Assembly: GCA_022885665.1 (NCBI GenBank)
Contig: JAGQDJ010000098.1
Coordinates: forward strand, 184,151 to 248,150
Source: Triops longicaudatus
Lineage: Eukaryota; Arthropoda; Branchiopoda; Notostraca; Triopsidae
Length of the DNA: 64,000 bases
Direction: 5' to 3'
The translations under genes were made by a program, and so were the position numbers. Shown here in pieces: positions 25,001-37,200 of the stretch; within the stretch, counting starts at the first letter, position 1; each line of letters opens with the position of its first letter. A model generated the notes under the pieces. It was given only the letters and a program-made list of their open reading frames with translations. It was not told the DNA's origin and did no database searches.

Positions 25001-25887
25001 TGCCACAAACCTTTCCGTCACAAGGGTAATCTCATTCGTCATTTAGCCATGCACGATCCCAACGCGGCTCAGGAACAGTTGAAACAACTGAAATCCGCCA
25101 AGCGGAAGAAGATACAATTGGTTGAAGGCCAACAGGTACAGTTAACTGCAAATGGAATCACAAATAAATACTTCCTCGTAAAATGGTACGGTTGTTATTG
25201 ATGTTTTGTTTTTCGTTTGTTTAGTTGGAGACATACACTGAGGGAGAAGAAGATGAGGAGGAAGAGGAGCCAGAGACCGATACCGACGGCGAAATTATGG
25301 CCGTCCAGGGCCAAGACGGACAGCAATACGTTGTCTTGGAAGTAATTCACTTGCAAGAAGGTGAAGGAGGCGAAGAAGACGGTGTGACAATGCTAGCCGC
25401 CGAAGACCTTGACGAAGCCAGTGAAGCTGTAGTTGGTCTCCAAGAAGACTTTTCTCAAGACGCAGCACTAGAAGAAGGTAAGTTGATTGTTCTATGAAAA
25501 TCTGTTAAACGTCCATGAGAATTGTTGAGCAGTGTTGTCGACAAATTTTTACGCTTGATCTGTAAAGTAGGTGGCGTGGTCCACAATTTAAAAAAAGTAA
25601 TCAAGTACTTGTCGAAACGTTGCATTTCATGCTTGTATATATTTTTTAAAATCTTTTGTTTGATCATCGGTAAATGTGTATTAAAACGTCCTTCGTGGTT
25701 TCTAGAAATGGACGAAGGAGAAATACCTCGACGACGGTCGGAATCAGGAGCACCGGTGGAAGATACGCAGAAAGATATGGAGACATGTTTTGGATTTGAT
25801 GTAAGAATTCGCTATTAACGAACTTGATAGCACTAATTATTTTACACATTATTTTTCTAGGACGATGAGGAGGAAGAAGAAGCGTAA
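22092..25887 (+). CDS. CTCF: CTCF, 11-zinc-finger chromatin insulator protein
   Basis: Twelve exons: 22092–22206, 22270–22365, 22479–22567, 22777–23046, 23109–23394, 23506–23642, 24248–24398, 24472–24623, 24758–25135, 25225–25477, 25706–25800, 25861–25887; 682 residues. CTCF binds DNA and stops cohesin-driven loop extrusion. Eleven C2H2 fingers run from about 218 to 531; the third and fourth (SGELVRH, THEKPHRCTECDYASVE) follow vertebrate CTCF closely, with the same THEKP linker. The acidic N-terminal part contains VYDFDE (Y177, F179), equivalent to the human YDF motif that contacts the SA2–SCC1 cohesin surface. The C-terminal part is highly acidic and ends DDEEEEEA. The last coding exon is only 27 nt. 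Introns split several fingers. Confidence 0.97.
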
Positions 25888-25963
25888 TTAAACTTGTATG
25901 GAAATAGCGTTGAAAAATTGTTTGAATTCAGTTGCTTTTTTCTCATCAGATCAGTTTGCGATG

Positions 25964-25969
25964 AATAAA
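25964..25969 (+). terminator. Poly(A) signal AATAAA of CTCF
   Basis: The hexamer lies 77 bp after the CTCF stop codon and ahead of the convergent PSMB3 gene. Confidence 0.55.
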
Positions 25970-26128
25970 AAATACCTTATTGTCGTGTATTTCGATTAAC
26001 CTGTATTTTTGGGTTCATAATATGCCACGCGTTAATACACAAACCCGGGAATTGTATTTCGAAATTTTCATTTTGTTTGTTATTCCTTGATGGAACAGTA
26101 CAACATTCACTTTTGAGAGTAGATCAAG

Positions 26129-27003
26129 TTAGTCCATACGTGTTTTCAGATACTTCGTGGTAACCTTGTCCTTCTCACTAAATATAAATAAATATTTTTT
26201 TTAAAGAAAAAGGAAAGCGCGTTTTGGACATGCTGCTTGAAGCACTGTACACTTACATGATGTGGACGACGCCTCCCCAGCCAGAGGCAGAATCGCGATC
26301 GAAAGCGTTCATCAAGGCTTGGCTGATGGTCTCAAACAAATCTTCAGGTTCCAAATCAGGACGCCACAAGGCTTCGCACATACCGAAAAGCTGTTCAGAA
26401 CAAGTCCCGGAAACAACAAAGTCTTCGGGTTCAGTAGTGCAACCAATTAAGTCCATGCCAGCAATGTAAGGCTCGAAAGTGATTGGATCCAAGCCGGCAA
26501 TTACCGGCTCGACGAAATACGGACCAAACCTGTAACAAAGAAAAAAAAATTAGGCTACGAATCTGAACGAGTTTCTCGTTGATTTGCTACCTGCGTTCAT
26601 ACAGAAGGTTGGAAACTACAGAGGAAAAGGTTTTAGGGCGAATCCGACGGTTTTCTTTCAATTCGTACAGATTAATCCGGAACCTGAGTCGCTCGTGGAC
26701 GGTCAAAGTGTCTGTGGCAAGACCGGCCAAGCCAATGTAAAGGTGAGGACCCATTTCGAAAACTTTCTGGAATTCGCACATATAAGTAAGAATGGATATA
26801 GAGAGGGGTATATCGAAATTTAACCTGGAAATCTGTAGAAACTGTTTGGAGTTGAACTCCCAATCGTCGGTCGGCAGCAATGGCAACGCAACCCTTGCCT
26901 TTCATTGCCAGCACACAGCCGCCATTATAGGACATAATCGACTAGAGATAAATAACAGAGAGATTTAAATATGGGTCACAGTTATTTATGAAAGTTTTAC
27001 CAT
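26129..27003 (-). CDS. PSMB3: Proteasome subunit beta type-3
   Basis: Exons 27001–27003, 26825–26941, 26591–26766, 26257–26529 and 26129–26177; 205 residues, the same length as human PSMB3. It is a structural, non-catalytic beta ring subunit of the 20S core and lacks the N-terminal catalytic Thr. Recognisable stretches are SIMSYNGGCVLAMKGKGC, AADRRLGVQ, LYIGLAGLATDT, FGPYFVEPVIAGLDP, VSGTCSEQLFGMCE and the C-terminal IIEKDKVTTKYLKTRMD. The first coding exon contains only the ATG: it abuts a GTAAAA donor and the next exon begins with the second codon. The C-terminal exon is easily missed because an in-frame TAA follows the donor at 26256. Divergent from BBS4 with 399 bp between starts. Confidence 0.96.
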
Positions 27004-27402
27004 TTTTGTTCGATTCTATCTTAGCTCACTCGACACCAAACACAACTTGCCGTGTCACTACACTAGCGGCATGGTAAGCAAACTTGCTTTTGTATCGAGA
27101 AGGTTACGTATCGTTTCTGTCGGCTCAATAATAATGAGTAACTCAAGCCTTTCGACTTCAATATCGGATGGTCTCGGGATTTGAAAACTGGCGCGGTTTT
27201 TCGCATTTTGAAATTTCGATCTTCTTTGTTGCGAGTGCTTTCAGGAAATTTTATTTCAAACGATTGATGTCATTCGTAACAGTGTTTACTGTGGGAGTTC
27301 ACAGGCAAATATGCTACATATACACGAGAAACTAGCAATAAGACGGCCTTAGCAACGGTTTGTTGTGCTATCGACTACTTTAGTGTTGTCGGTGTTTCCA
27401 AA
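27004..27402. promoter_or_regulatory. Shared upstream region of PSMB3 and BBS4
   Basis: Only 399 bp lie between the divergent start codons, so the two promoters must overlap or adjoin. No TATA element is evident. Confidence 0.5.
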
Positions 27403-29197
27403 ATGAGTGTCATAAGCTTAGACTCGAACTCAGGGAATCCGCTTGATGTGTCAAGAAATCGGAAAGGTTTGTTTTATAGTTACTAAGCATTACCGAAAAG
27501 TTTGAAGGTTTTGCATGCCTTTCGTAACTAGAAAATCTACCATCGAGCGACAAACTCAACTGGTTACTCCACTTGCATTTCGCACGGAGAGAATACGACG
27601 CTTGTCGTGAATTGATTAAGCATTTGTTAGAAATTTCAAGTGGCACTTCCGAGTACGCCCACTTTGTACAAGTAATGTTTACTTATTTTTCCTTTCCATA
27701 TCGTCATTGCGGCTGATTTTGGTTCTCGCAGGGATGCATGCTAAGACAAGAAGGCAAAGTACAAGAAGCTCTCGAAGCTTTTCAAACGTGCAATATTATA
27801 AATGCCGCTAACGCTAACAACGTCATGGAAATGGGAAAGTGTTTGTAAGGAACCTTTTATTCGTATGTACTTCAATGACTTCGTTATTTTTAAAAGGTTG
27901 CTAACTGGACGACATCGAAGAGCCTACGAAGCTTTCAAGCAAGCCGACAGTCTCGACCCTAACAATTGGGAGATTCTGCATTACATGGCTACCAGTCTAT
28001 ACCAAATGAAACAATACGACCCTGCGAAAGAACATTTACAGACCGTAATTCGCCTCTTTCCCTACAAAGAATCCTTCTTAATGCTCGCAAAAATCCATCT
28101 CGCACATAACGACTCCAAAGACGCTATAGAAATGTACCGACTTGCTATTCAGTACGCTATATTTTTAAGTACCGACTTCTAAAAAAAAAAATGGATTATT
28201 CTCCAATATTTCAAACTTTTTCGTCAGGCATCATCCGGATTGCCCAGACTTGCGAGTCAAGGTAGGGATTCTCTACCTCCAGGAGCATAATCCTGACAAA
28301 GCTTTTGAACAGTTGGGAACTGCACTCTCGTTAGATTCCACCAATCCTCGGGCTGTTATTGCAGTCGGTGCAGTATTACAGGTATTTAATGTTCCTTTTT
28401 TGACTGGGTAAAATATTATCTGTAATATGTCTATTCTTTCAAAGAGCCATGGAGATTTCGAAGTTGCGATGACACGATACAAAGGGGCTCTTAACGTTTC
28501 TCCGCATTCGTCTCAGCTATGGAATAACATGGGACTCTGTTTTCTAACAAAACAAAAACATGTCGCGGTAGGACATTTTTTAGGAAATGTTCCACCGTAG
28601 TTCAACCTGTTTGGCTAGGCTTTAACATGCTTGCAACATGCACGGGCGCTAGACCCGCTCGACTATAAAGTCACCTACAATCTGGGATTGGCCCACCTAT
28701 CTCTGCAGCAATACGCCTCCGCGTTCAACTGTTTATCTTGCACCGCTGCGTTGAATCCTCGCCAAGCGCAACCCCTCTGCTTACTTGGAGGTGAGGCACA
28801 TGACAAACACAAGAATGTTGCCATTCTATTATTTACGAAAGAAATCTTTTGTTATTGAAAGAAATCAATTACTTGCTTAAAAATATCCTTGCTTTATTTT
28901 AATTTACTCAAAGTGACGTTGGCACAACTGGAAGATCCCACGAACGCCCGACGCGCGTTTACTGAAGCGTTAAGCTTGGACTCCAACGATCCTGTGATTC
29001 ATCTCAATTTCGCTTTATTTCTTTGGGCCACGGCAAACGAAAAGGAAGCGAGCGAAGAAATGTCAAAATTCTGGCAACACTCTTCAAAATTCAGCTCTGA
29101 AGTTTTATCTGTTGGCCAGCGTTTAAGTGAACGCTTAAAAGCCAGCGTTCCTAAGCTTGCTGATAATGTTGAAACAGATCCAGCAACTCAAAACTGA
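27403..29197 (+). CDS. BBS4: Bardet-Biedl syndrome 4 protein, BBSome TPR subunit
   Basis: Exons 27403–27466, 27532–27671, 27732–27844, 27897–28151, 28228–28381, 28445–28567, 28619–28790 and 28914–29197; 434 residues. BBS4 is a TPR superhelix in the BBSome, which moves membrane proteins in and out of cilia. After a short N-terminus, LNWLLHLHFARREYDACREL opens the repeat array. Diagnostic later segments are AFEQLGTALSLD, HGDFEVAMTRYKGAL, LWNNMGLCFL, LGLAHLSLQQYASAF and TLAQLEDPTNARRAF. It lacks the long low-complexity tail of the 519-residue human protein. Its presence implies that the organism keeps at least some ciliated cells. The stop is 16 bp from the convergent SLC38 stop. Confidence 0.95.
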
Positions 29198-29212
29198 AAA
29201 GTCGAATTATAT

Positions 29213-29218
29213 TTTATT
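29213..29218 (-). terminator. Poly(A) signal overlapping the SLC38 stop codon
   Basis: The minus-strand AATAAA contains the TAA stop of the SLC38-like gene (29214–29216). If it is used, the 3' UTR would be only about 10–30 nt and would reach the BBS4 last exon. Confidence 0.5.
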
Positions 29219-31175
29219 GTTCGTTACACACGTCTATAATCTGTCCTCTTTGCAAACGAAACTGAATACTTTGCATGAACGAAACGCCGAATAAAAAGGC
29301 CCCAACGGCTAACCACATACACGCTACGGTACACTGTAACAGGTTACGTTTAAGGAATAATGAAGGATCGCGACGTAATGCTGTAAGGAGTAAACAAATC
29401 CCAGGAAATACAAAAATAAAAATTGACGCTAGGCTCGTTAACGGCCGGATGACATCACTGGCTTGGGGCACCAGGGCACTGAGGGTTAAAGTGAGTCCAA
29501 ACCAGGCTACAGAAACAAAAATCCTACCCCAACGTGCCACTCTTTCCGAATTCGGAGAAACACAGCGAAAATCCCGTACAAGATCGAATACAGCTTCCCT
29601 AAACACACAAAAATTGAATAAGGACACAGAACGGGATGAAGTCTCGATACCTTCCACAGAATGCTAATATGGGGTACGTAAAGCACATCTTCACTGCCCA
29701 TGCTATTAACAAGGCCGAGATGTAGGGTTTCGTCGCATCGTACGCACTAAGGATGTTGTACGGTACATCGATGCCGAGACTCAAGTACCCAAAAATGCCT
29801 ACGGATGCGTACGCGATACAACCAAAGAGAATGGCCAGTGATGTAACCCATGAGAAGGTGCCCAATCGTCTTGATTTCAAGCAAGAATATATCGGAACTG
29901 CGCTGACATGACACTGAAATGAATTCACACACGCTCCATATGAAATCAAAGCGTAAGGAATGTAAATAAACTATTACTATTATGAAATATTATGAGTATA
30001 ACATTATTTTTATTTTTAACTTCATCAGATTTTAATGAGAAAATGATTTTTGAAGGAAACGAAAATATCGAATTACCTGACAACTAAAGCAAATGATCGG
30101 GGCGGCCAACAATACATCGATCCAACTGTCAGGGCCTTGCTTAAGGTCAGGGTAAATATAATTCTTTTTTATTTGGAAATACTCGTAAATCACAACACCT
30201 ACGACGTAGACTACAACCAGGATTCCTATGAAACTAACAAAAAATTAACAAGTAAACAATAAGTTTTAAAATATCTAGTCAACATTGATTACCTCGTGTA
30301 TCTAAGAAAGTCAATTCTCGCCGAAAAACACAACGGTAGAATGAAACAGAAAGATATTGCGGATATCGTGAACCCTCGTCGCATATACCAATAATCGCAA
30401 TAGCTTTTACCATACGTGGAAAACAGAGCTACAGAAGCACGTATAAAAAAGAAATAAAAATATAACATTCATTGCATTTTCGCTTCAAGTTTCTTAAACA
30501 CGTACGGTTTTATAGGCTTCAACACAACAACGCAAGAAATAGCTTTACCTGTATCGGTCTGATCTCCAATGAGTGTCATAAAAATGACACAGACACCGAA
30601 ACAATACAAAATGATACAACAAGAGGCAGCGTGCTGTCCAGCTTTTCCAGCAACTACGTACAATACTTCCTGTAGAGTAGAAGAACTACCGTGATCGGAG
30701 CAATTCGCTAAAACAAGCAACGATATTGCTACAAACAGCAGTAAGATCTAATGGGAAAATTATACAATTTTTACAGTTTTAGACAAATTTAATTCTGAAA
30801 ATATTCTTTAGTTTCATTACGGCTTGAAGACTAAGAGCAATCCAAATGCCTCCGACTTGGTTAAAAATGTACGGAAAATTCAAAAGACTAATTCCGAAGG
30901 CTGCGTTGGCAATGAGAACAGCGCAGGCAAAACCACCACTTCCTGAAGTAAGACAAACACTTTAATGTAAATACCAGGAAATATATCCATATTATATTTA
31001 GAAACAGACCTTCTAGTGACACACTAACACGAAATCCAATGTTGCGTGACCTTCGCCTGCTGGGAGGAGACGAATCACTTACGGACGTGTAATTTCCACT
31101 GCGTCGAAGTTGACTGCACGGTTCGTGCGTATCGGAATGTTCAAACAAGTTGGCATTTTCTACAGCAGCAGCCAT
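29214..31175 (-). CDS. SLC38A7/A8-like sodium-coupled amino-acid transporter
   Basis: Exons 31010–31175, 30821–30942, 30549–30747, 30293–30428, 30077–30233, 29651–29913 and 29214–29598; 475 residues. The family (AAAP fold, 11 TM) moves neutral amino acids; vertebrate SLC38A7 exports glutamine from lysosomes. After a soluble N-terminus rich in Ser and Arg, TM1 begins ANAAFGISLLNFPYIF. Later matches are LANCSDHGSSSTLQEV, CVIFMTLIGDQTD, ICFSCQCHVSAVPIYSCL, YPILAFCGREAVFDL and ASIFIFVFPGICLL. They fit SLC38A7/A8 better than other SLC38 members; the exact orthologue is not settled. The first donor (GTCTGT) is weak. Confidence 0.9.
29290..29295 (+). terminator. Candidate poly(A) signal of BBS4
   Basis: This is the first AATAAA after the BBS4 stop on the plus strand. 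It lies inside the last coding exon of the opposite SLC38 gene, which implies overlapping 3' ends. Confidence 0.4.
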
Positions 31176-32564
31176 AGACTAAGATTTTATGAGTGGAGGA
31201 TTTCCTTGACAAAATTCGAAATAAGCTTCCTTCTCCGTTTTGCAAGTTATCTCCCCTGCGGGCTCTTTAACGCGGGAGTGATCAAGAATACATCCTGGCT
31301 AGACTAAACGCGTCAAAATAATGTAATTGAAAACACGAACTGAAAATGTACTTCATCAAGTTTATGGAACACAAATTTAAAGCAGTATCCGATTTTACAG
31401 CTTCAAAAGTAGTGAAAAACGTAATTTTCTTGGCGAATTTGAGTCCAAAGTTTACATACGAAACACAAGTAAACAGAATACTACGCCATCTATCAGTGAT
31501 TTCCGCGTGGAAACTTTTTTCGAGATGACCTGATAGAACCAGCTTGTAAGAGACTTGGCAGAACTAAAGCTTTGACACATTTTCTATTTTCTGTTCCTCA
31601 TGATCATTTTATTTTTACAATAAACAGCTTTAATTTTGAAAAAAGTTATGATCATTACATATGATACCAGTCAGGTTCATATGTACATTTACATTAGGGC
31701 TCGGGGTCTACTGGGCATTCCCGTAAAAACTGTACAATTTTTTATATAATTACCGTTCTTATCTTTAATTAGTATCGCATGGAGAGACACAAACCTATTC
31801 AATGCGATGACTTCTGAAGTTTATTATTATTATGTTTTCATTTTAGGATTGCAATCTGTGAAGTATACGACCCTCGGCCAAAACCCTCATTTAAGCCCCA
31901 AACTAGTTGTACTGATATTCATGATAATAAAGCTAACAAAAGCAGTTTAGGAATGAAATTAATGCTACTGTGTCATATGCATTGAGATTGTTCAGAGCAC
32001 ATTTTATACCTAAGTCAGCTTTAATTTTGGGTATAAATACGACGAGGATTCCGCCTAGCTTGATTGAGGATTTTTATTTTTCAGCTGACTGATTGTGTGG
32101 TAGAAAAAACGTACCATTTAATAGCTATCTAGTACAAAACTCAGTCGAAAGGAATGTGCCTAAGCTAAAACTCCATCCAACGCCGTAAACGTTGACTAGC
32201 ACGTAAGCATGAGTTTTATTCGTTGCTTTCGGGCGGACTGTGTAGTTTTTCGAAACTTAACTTCTGCACGGTACTGTGTAAATCGACCTACGAGAAAGCA
32301 CTATCCGGTAAATAAAATACACAATCAAGATAATATAAGGTTTTCACGGGGTAGACTGGGAATGTATAATTTAAAACACCTTTCATGTTCCCAATAAATG
32401 GATGCACTTCAACTTTTCACGTGGGAAACTCAACAACAAGGAACAAAAATGGATCAGCTACTGTCTAAAAATGAACCTTTTCCTCGACTTTTTTCGACAA
32501 TATTATTACACTTTTCCTTCGTTTCTTAATTTAAAAGCAATAAATCTCAACTAGACCAATGAAT
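31176..32564. other. Region between PREB 3' end and SLC38 start
   Basis: This 1.39-kb stretch carries the SLC38 promoter and the PREB 3' UTR. A weak plus-strand candidate (ATG 32209) begins with a basic, mitochondrial-like leader and is treated under findings. Nothing else is supported. Confidence 0.4.
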
Positions 32565-34293
32565 TTACAAACCCAACCAACTACACAGAATAAATGTGAC
32601 TATAAGGACCGAAACAATCAACAAAGCCGCCAACCACACAGGCATCGACGCTGGTGGCGGAATTCGGTGCAAACGCACCTGATTGTCTACCGATATGCTC
32701 ACGACCGCTGCGTCAGCGTCGCCCGTAACTGCTTTTCCCGACAAAGTATTCGGAACAAAGTCCAACCCAGTGACAAATGTCGCATGAGCTGCTGGCACAT
32801 GTTTTATACGCTGCAATAAACCCAAAAGACAAGTTTTGATATTAGAAAAGAACGATAAGAACGGAAAGTAATAAAATTTACACAAATGTGGAAAAAAGTG
32901 AAAAGCAAAAAATCTATGAGCGACCAACATCAATACTGCTTTCGTAATGTACCTGTAAATTAAACGATATGTAAATGTCAACGCTGCCAGTAAACATGGT
33001 ACCGACAGCTAGAAATCGCCCATCGTCAGACACCGCCAGGGCGGATAAAGAAGTTTCGACAGGGACGCTCTGCTTTAGTAAAAATGCACCCGTGTCCCAA
33101 CGCTGAATGTATGAGGGAAATTTCGACTGGGTGACAGGGTTAGCGATCGTATATAGATTTGGTCTTCGTTTCTCGTCTTCGACAATACCAAACCTGGAGA
33201 AATATGAAATGCACCATTCTGTCTGTTCAATTTCGTAAAAGAAAAGGAGTGACACTTTACCTGCAGCGTTTAAATGAGTATTTCGCATTGTTCGTTGGTG
33301 TCCATTCGAGCTGACATAGCTTTTTTGCGTCTTTAACACTCCATATGAAGGCACAAAGGTCCCTGGAAACGCTAACAATCTAAAAAGCCCAAACGCAATT
33401 AAGTTGCTGAGCGGAGTGCAATTCACTATTTAAGTCAACAATAAAAAGTCTAGTAAATATAAAGTAGTACAAGAAGATAATTTATATACTTTTTGACCAT
33501 CAGGACTAATATCAATATCGTCAACTTCTTTTTCATGCGCTTTCATATCCCGTAAGGGCTTCATGGAAGGAAATTGCCACAGATGAATAAAACCATCACA
33601 TCCTGCTGTGGCCATAAGCTTCCCATTTCTGCAAATCCTTACAACTTTTTGGAATGCACTTTCCTTAGGACTAGAAAAAAAGGATTGTTTAAGAATCTCA
33701 TTCGCAAGCGATAATAAAATACCTCGTGTCGGTTAAAACACAATCAAGTGGTTGCACTTCAAGGGTAAGTTGTTTATAAACGCCATTGGAAACATACGAC
33801 GAAGATTTTTTGGCACTACTGCTGCCACTTTTACTCCGTCTTCGGTGTTTGATACCTTTCTCATCTTCGGTATTGTCTGTTTTGACGTTGGAGATATCTT
33901 CCTCCGTAGGAAGTACGGTTTCCAATTTTTCTATCATTTGGTAAAGTTGACAGTATGCATCTTGTCCAGCTGAAAAATACATCTTGGAACCATTATGGAA
34001 AGAGGCACAGTTCATGACTGCTTTAGTGCCTGTGCTGTATTTTACCAATTCGGAGCCTGAACATTTACTACCGTCGAAGGACAATTTATGAATGGACTAC
34101 AAGGAAACAAGAAAGAGTTCATAAAGGGAATGTTACTTAAGGATTTACCTACAAAACCATTAGCGACTCCAGTTTTGGCTGCACCTCCCCCACCGGCTAC
34201 AACAAAATACCGATCGTTGAGCATCTTAACGCAGTACAGCGGGAATTCGACACGAGCTACTAAGTCCCCCTTTTCACTTTTCGTATTTTCCAT
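32565..34293 (-). CDS. PREB: PREB/Sec12, guanine-nucleotide exchange factor for Sar1
   Basis: Exons 34153–34293, 33723–34096, 33490–33670, 33261–33379, 32953–33193 and 32565–32810; 433 residues (human 417). Sec12/PREB is a WD40 protein anchored in the ER by a C-terminal TM and starts COPII coat assembly by loading Sar1 with GTP. The N-terminus has the signature VVAGGGGAAKTGVANGF, the potassium-binding loop in Sec12. Blades follow: YFSAGQDAYCQL, ATAGCDGFIHLWQFPS, AHEKEVDDIDISPDG, VSRDLCAFIWSV and VGTMFTGSVDIYISF. The TM is near the end (MPVWLAALLIVSVLIVTFIL). An insert of about 50 polar residues, with a basic RRRSKSGS stretch, sits between the first blades. I chose the GTAGGT donor of exon 1, because the neighbouring GTAAAT breaks the frame. 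Confidence 0.95.
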
Positions 34294-37200
34294 GGTAACC
34301 CTAACTTCAGTTTAGTATCAACGCAAAATAAATTGCCGAAAAATACCAACAGACATGCATCTACAATCCAATCTGGAACTTGGGATACAATCGCTAGCGC
34401 CACTGAGACGTGTTTATGTGGAGAAGTAGCTTAAACAGTAGTGTAGATTCATTTCTTTCGTACACTGGTATCTGGCAGCGCCACGGCCAGTGACTGATAA
34501 TACTACTGCATGTCGCTGCTTTTTTATGTTTATGTAAAAACGCAGACAGTTATTCAGTTTTCTGGAAGATTGCAATTAAAAAGGGGGGCATTGCTAAGCA
34601 ATACGGTACGATACGGCCGACAGATACATTTCGCTATAATTGTAGGTACAACTGAAAGTGCTGTCATCTGTATAGGCCACCCGTGGGCAAATATTTTACG
34701 TCATATGAATGTCAATAGTGGATCTGTAATAGCTTTAACTGAACTTTTGCTCCGTGCACTCCCAACCGCCTTCTCAAACAGAAAAGAAAACTTGTATGTT
34801 TGAGTCCTAATATCTATCCCCATTCAATGTGACAACAAGAAAACGCTCAAACGGCTAATGACGGAAAAAAAACTAACCCACACTTCAGTCTTCTTGTCAG
34901 TATTGTTGGGTGAGTTACAAAATTATTGGTGCTTTTTAGTGTTAAATTGTTGTAAAAAAATTCTTGAAAGTGTCACTCAGTGTTTCTTAGCTTCGGAGCT
35001 TGTAGGTATGCGACACACGATTTTTTAAATTATAATATTTTACGTGTTTCTTCTTGTGCAAAGTAGTTTTTTGAAACACCGGAAATCATTAACCCCGCAG
35101 GCAAGTCATTGGTATTCCTTGTATGGGTTACATTTCTATATTCAAAGTTAGAACGACTTGATAAGTAATTCCTGCTCTATAGGCTACTGTGATATTTTCC
35201 GAAAAAATACAACAATTTGGACTGAACCCAATGACCTACCCTGCGGGCTACTTTTGATTGCGCCTTTCAGCTCTACGATCCCCGCGTTTCCAAGCGAAAT
35301 AAGCATGTTCATATCTCGTTTGAGTTTCTCTCAGAACTTGTAGCTTTTGTCCACGTTGACATGTTTCTTTCTCTCCTTTTCTAGTAAACATCACTACTTA
35401 CATTTTCTCTTATGGTATCGTTGGCTACGATTGAGTTCTAGACAGCATATTTGCTTGGAACCCTGTAGCTCATCTGATGGAAAGCAACCCTTTAGGTCAC
35501 AATTTTTCTTATTTGCGAGAGGTAAAAGTGGTTATAGGGTGTAATATAAGACACGTGAAAAGTACGTTACGGAGGTTAGATTTCGGTCCATATTTTTTAT
35601 GGTATTGCAATTGAACTCTGATTTTGTCAACTCCCGTTGTGGAAACTTCGTGTGTTCAGCCACCTCCACAGAAATATTTCTACGTTAATTCTGGGGTTTT
35701 GCATTGTTTTCACAGCATTAATTCATGGATAGTTTGAAATTATTCCATAATACTCCTACCTAAGTGTAGTTAAAGTTCTGTCATATTCGTTTTCGATTAT
35801 TATTTTGCATTAAAATTTTCTGAAGAATCCTAATGCATGCATCTGAATTTGTCAATTATCCGACTTCTCGACTACCCACATACTACATGTATTAATCCCG
35901 TGCAGTTACCATTCTGGTCTCGACCCGTTGACAAAATCGCAGTTCTGCTGTAGCCTACTTCAAATGCGGTAGCTAAATATTCTCAAGATTGTTGTGGGGT
36001 TATTTACTTAAGTTTGTTGTTTGAATGTATTTATTGAAAAGAAAAAAAAATGAACTAAGTGCTGGTTTTCTTTTTCATCCACACTTGATACGTTGAAAGT
36101 AAGTCTAGTAAAAAATAAAAATGTCGGCCAATTTTCCCCGCCTTTGTAACGGGTGACCGGATCAACGATCTCGAAAAGAGTTGGCAAAGTTTGACTTGCA
36201 CTGGTATTGCCAACAAGCTGTCGAATTTCCTTCAGGTTTAGAAGTTTAATCCAGATTTACAATGTTGCTTTCGTATGAAGAACATTCTAGAGAGTGTCGC
36301 TTTCGACCAGTTCGACCGTAATGAAGCGGATTACGTTTCAGCGTGACTGTTCGTTTTCTCAGCGTCTGGAACATCACAAAGGGGTTAGTTTCCTTGATTG
36401 GTGCCACAGGAGGATTAATGATGCATGAATCTGATTCTATCTCCGAGTTGCAGTGGATACGTCGTCAGTCTGAAATCTTTATGCGCATGCTTACCATTAT
36501 GGAGAAAATCACGATGATGTAACCGCGCTGATATAAAGAAATTCACACCATAGTAGGCCCACCACCTACGTCCTAGTTTTTTATCCAACCATCAGTGCCA
36601 CTTGCTCAAGTAGTCAAATTCTACTAAGCGAAATTTAAAGTAGGCTAGAAATGTCCGGCCTTTCTTTTTTCCGTATCACACCTCTTAGATTTAGAAGTAT
36701 TTCTGCGTTGACCGGTACATTAATTACTCGTGTAAAGATAGATCTTCGAAGTTATGATGAAAATCTGGTTAGTTGACCGGCTGCAGATCTTCTACTCGGC
36801 TCTTCCTACATGATTCCCCTTAATGCAACCATTTTCCGAACTTTTTATCCATGTTGCCGCGGAAGCTAACAGTACAGAAATGTAACCCCCCAAGAAATGT
36901 TTATCGAGCTTAGCTACCATACACTCGCCTTGCAGAGTGCGCCCGCGAAGCCTTCTGTAAATGGGTTTAATTCCACTTTACGTTGCTGTAGTAACGCTGT
37001 GGGTTGGCTGTTTTGAAACTTTGGCACCTTAATGCACTTCACCTATAACTATGCTGGGTTCGATGTAACAAAGAAATTAGGTCGAGTGAGGCTTTTTAAT
37101 CGTTTTAAAAGGTACGTGACGTACTTCTTGTTTTCCAGGCATTCATTTGAGGTGTTCTGATTCTGGTATTCGGTCAGTCGTTTAGGCAAGCTGGTCGTAG

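Noticed and set aside
34149..34152. GTAAAT donor at the end of PREB exon 1
   Set aside because: It is the stronger-looking site, but it puts exon 2 out of frame; the GTAGGT four bases earlier restores NGF-SIHKLSF.
34510..34803. 97-codon plus-strand open frame upstream of PREB
   Set aside because: No conserved motif and no splice or poly(A) context that would support it.
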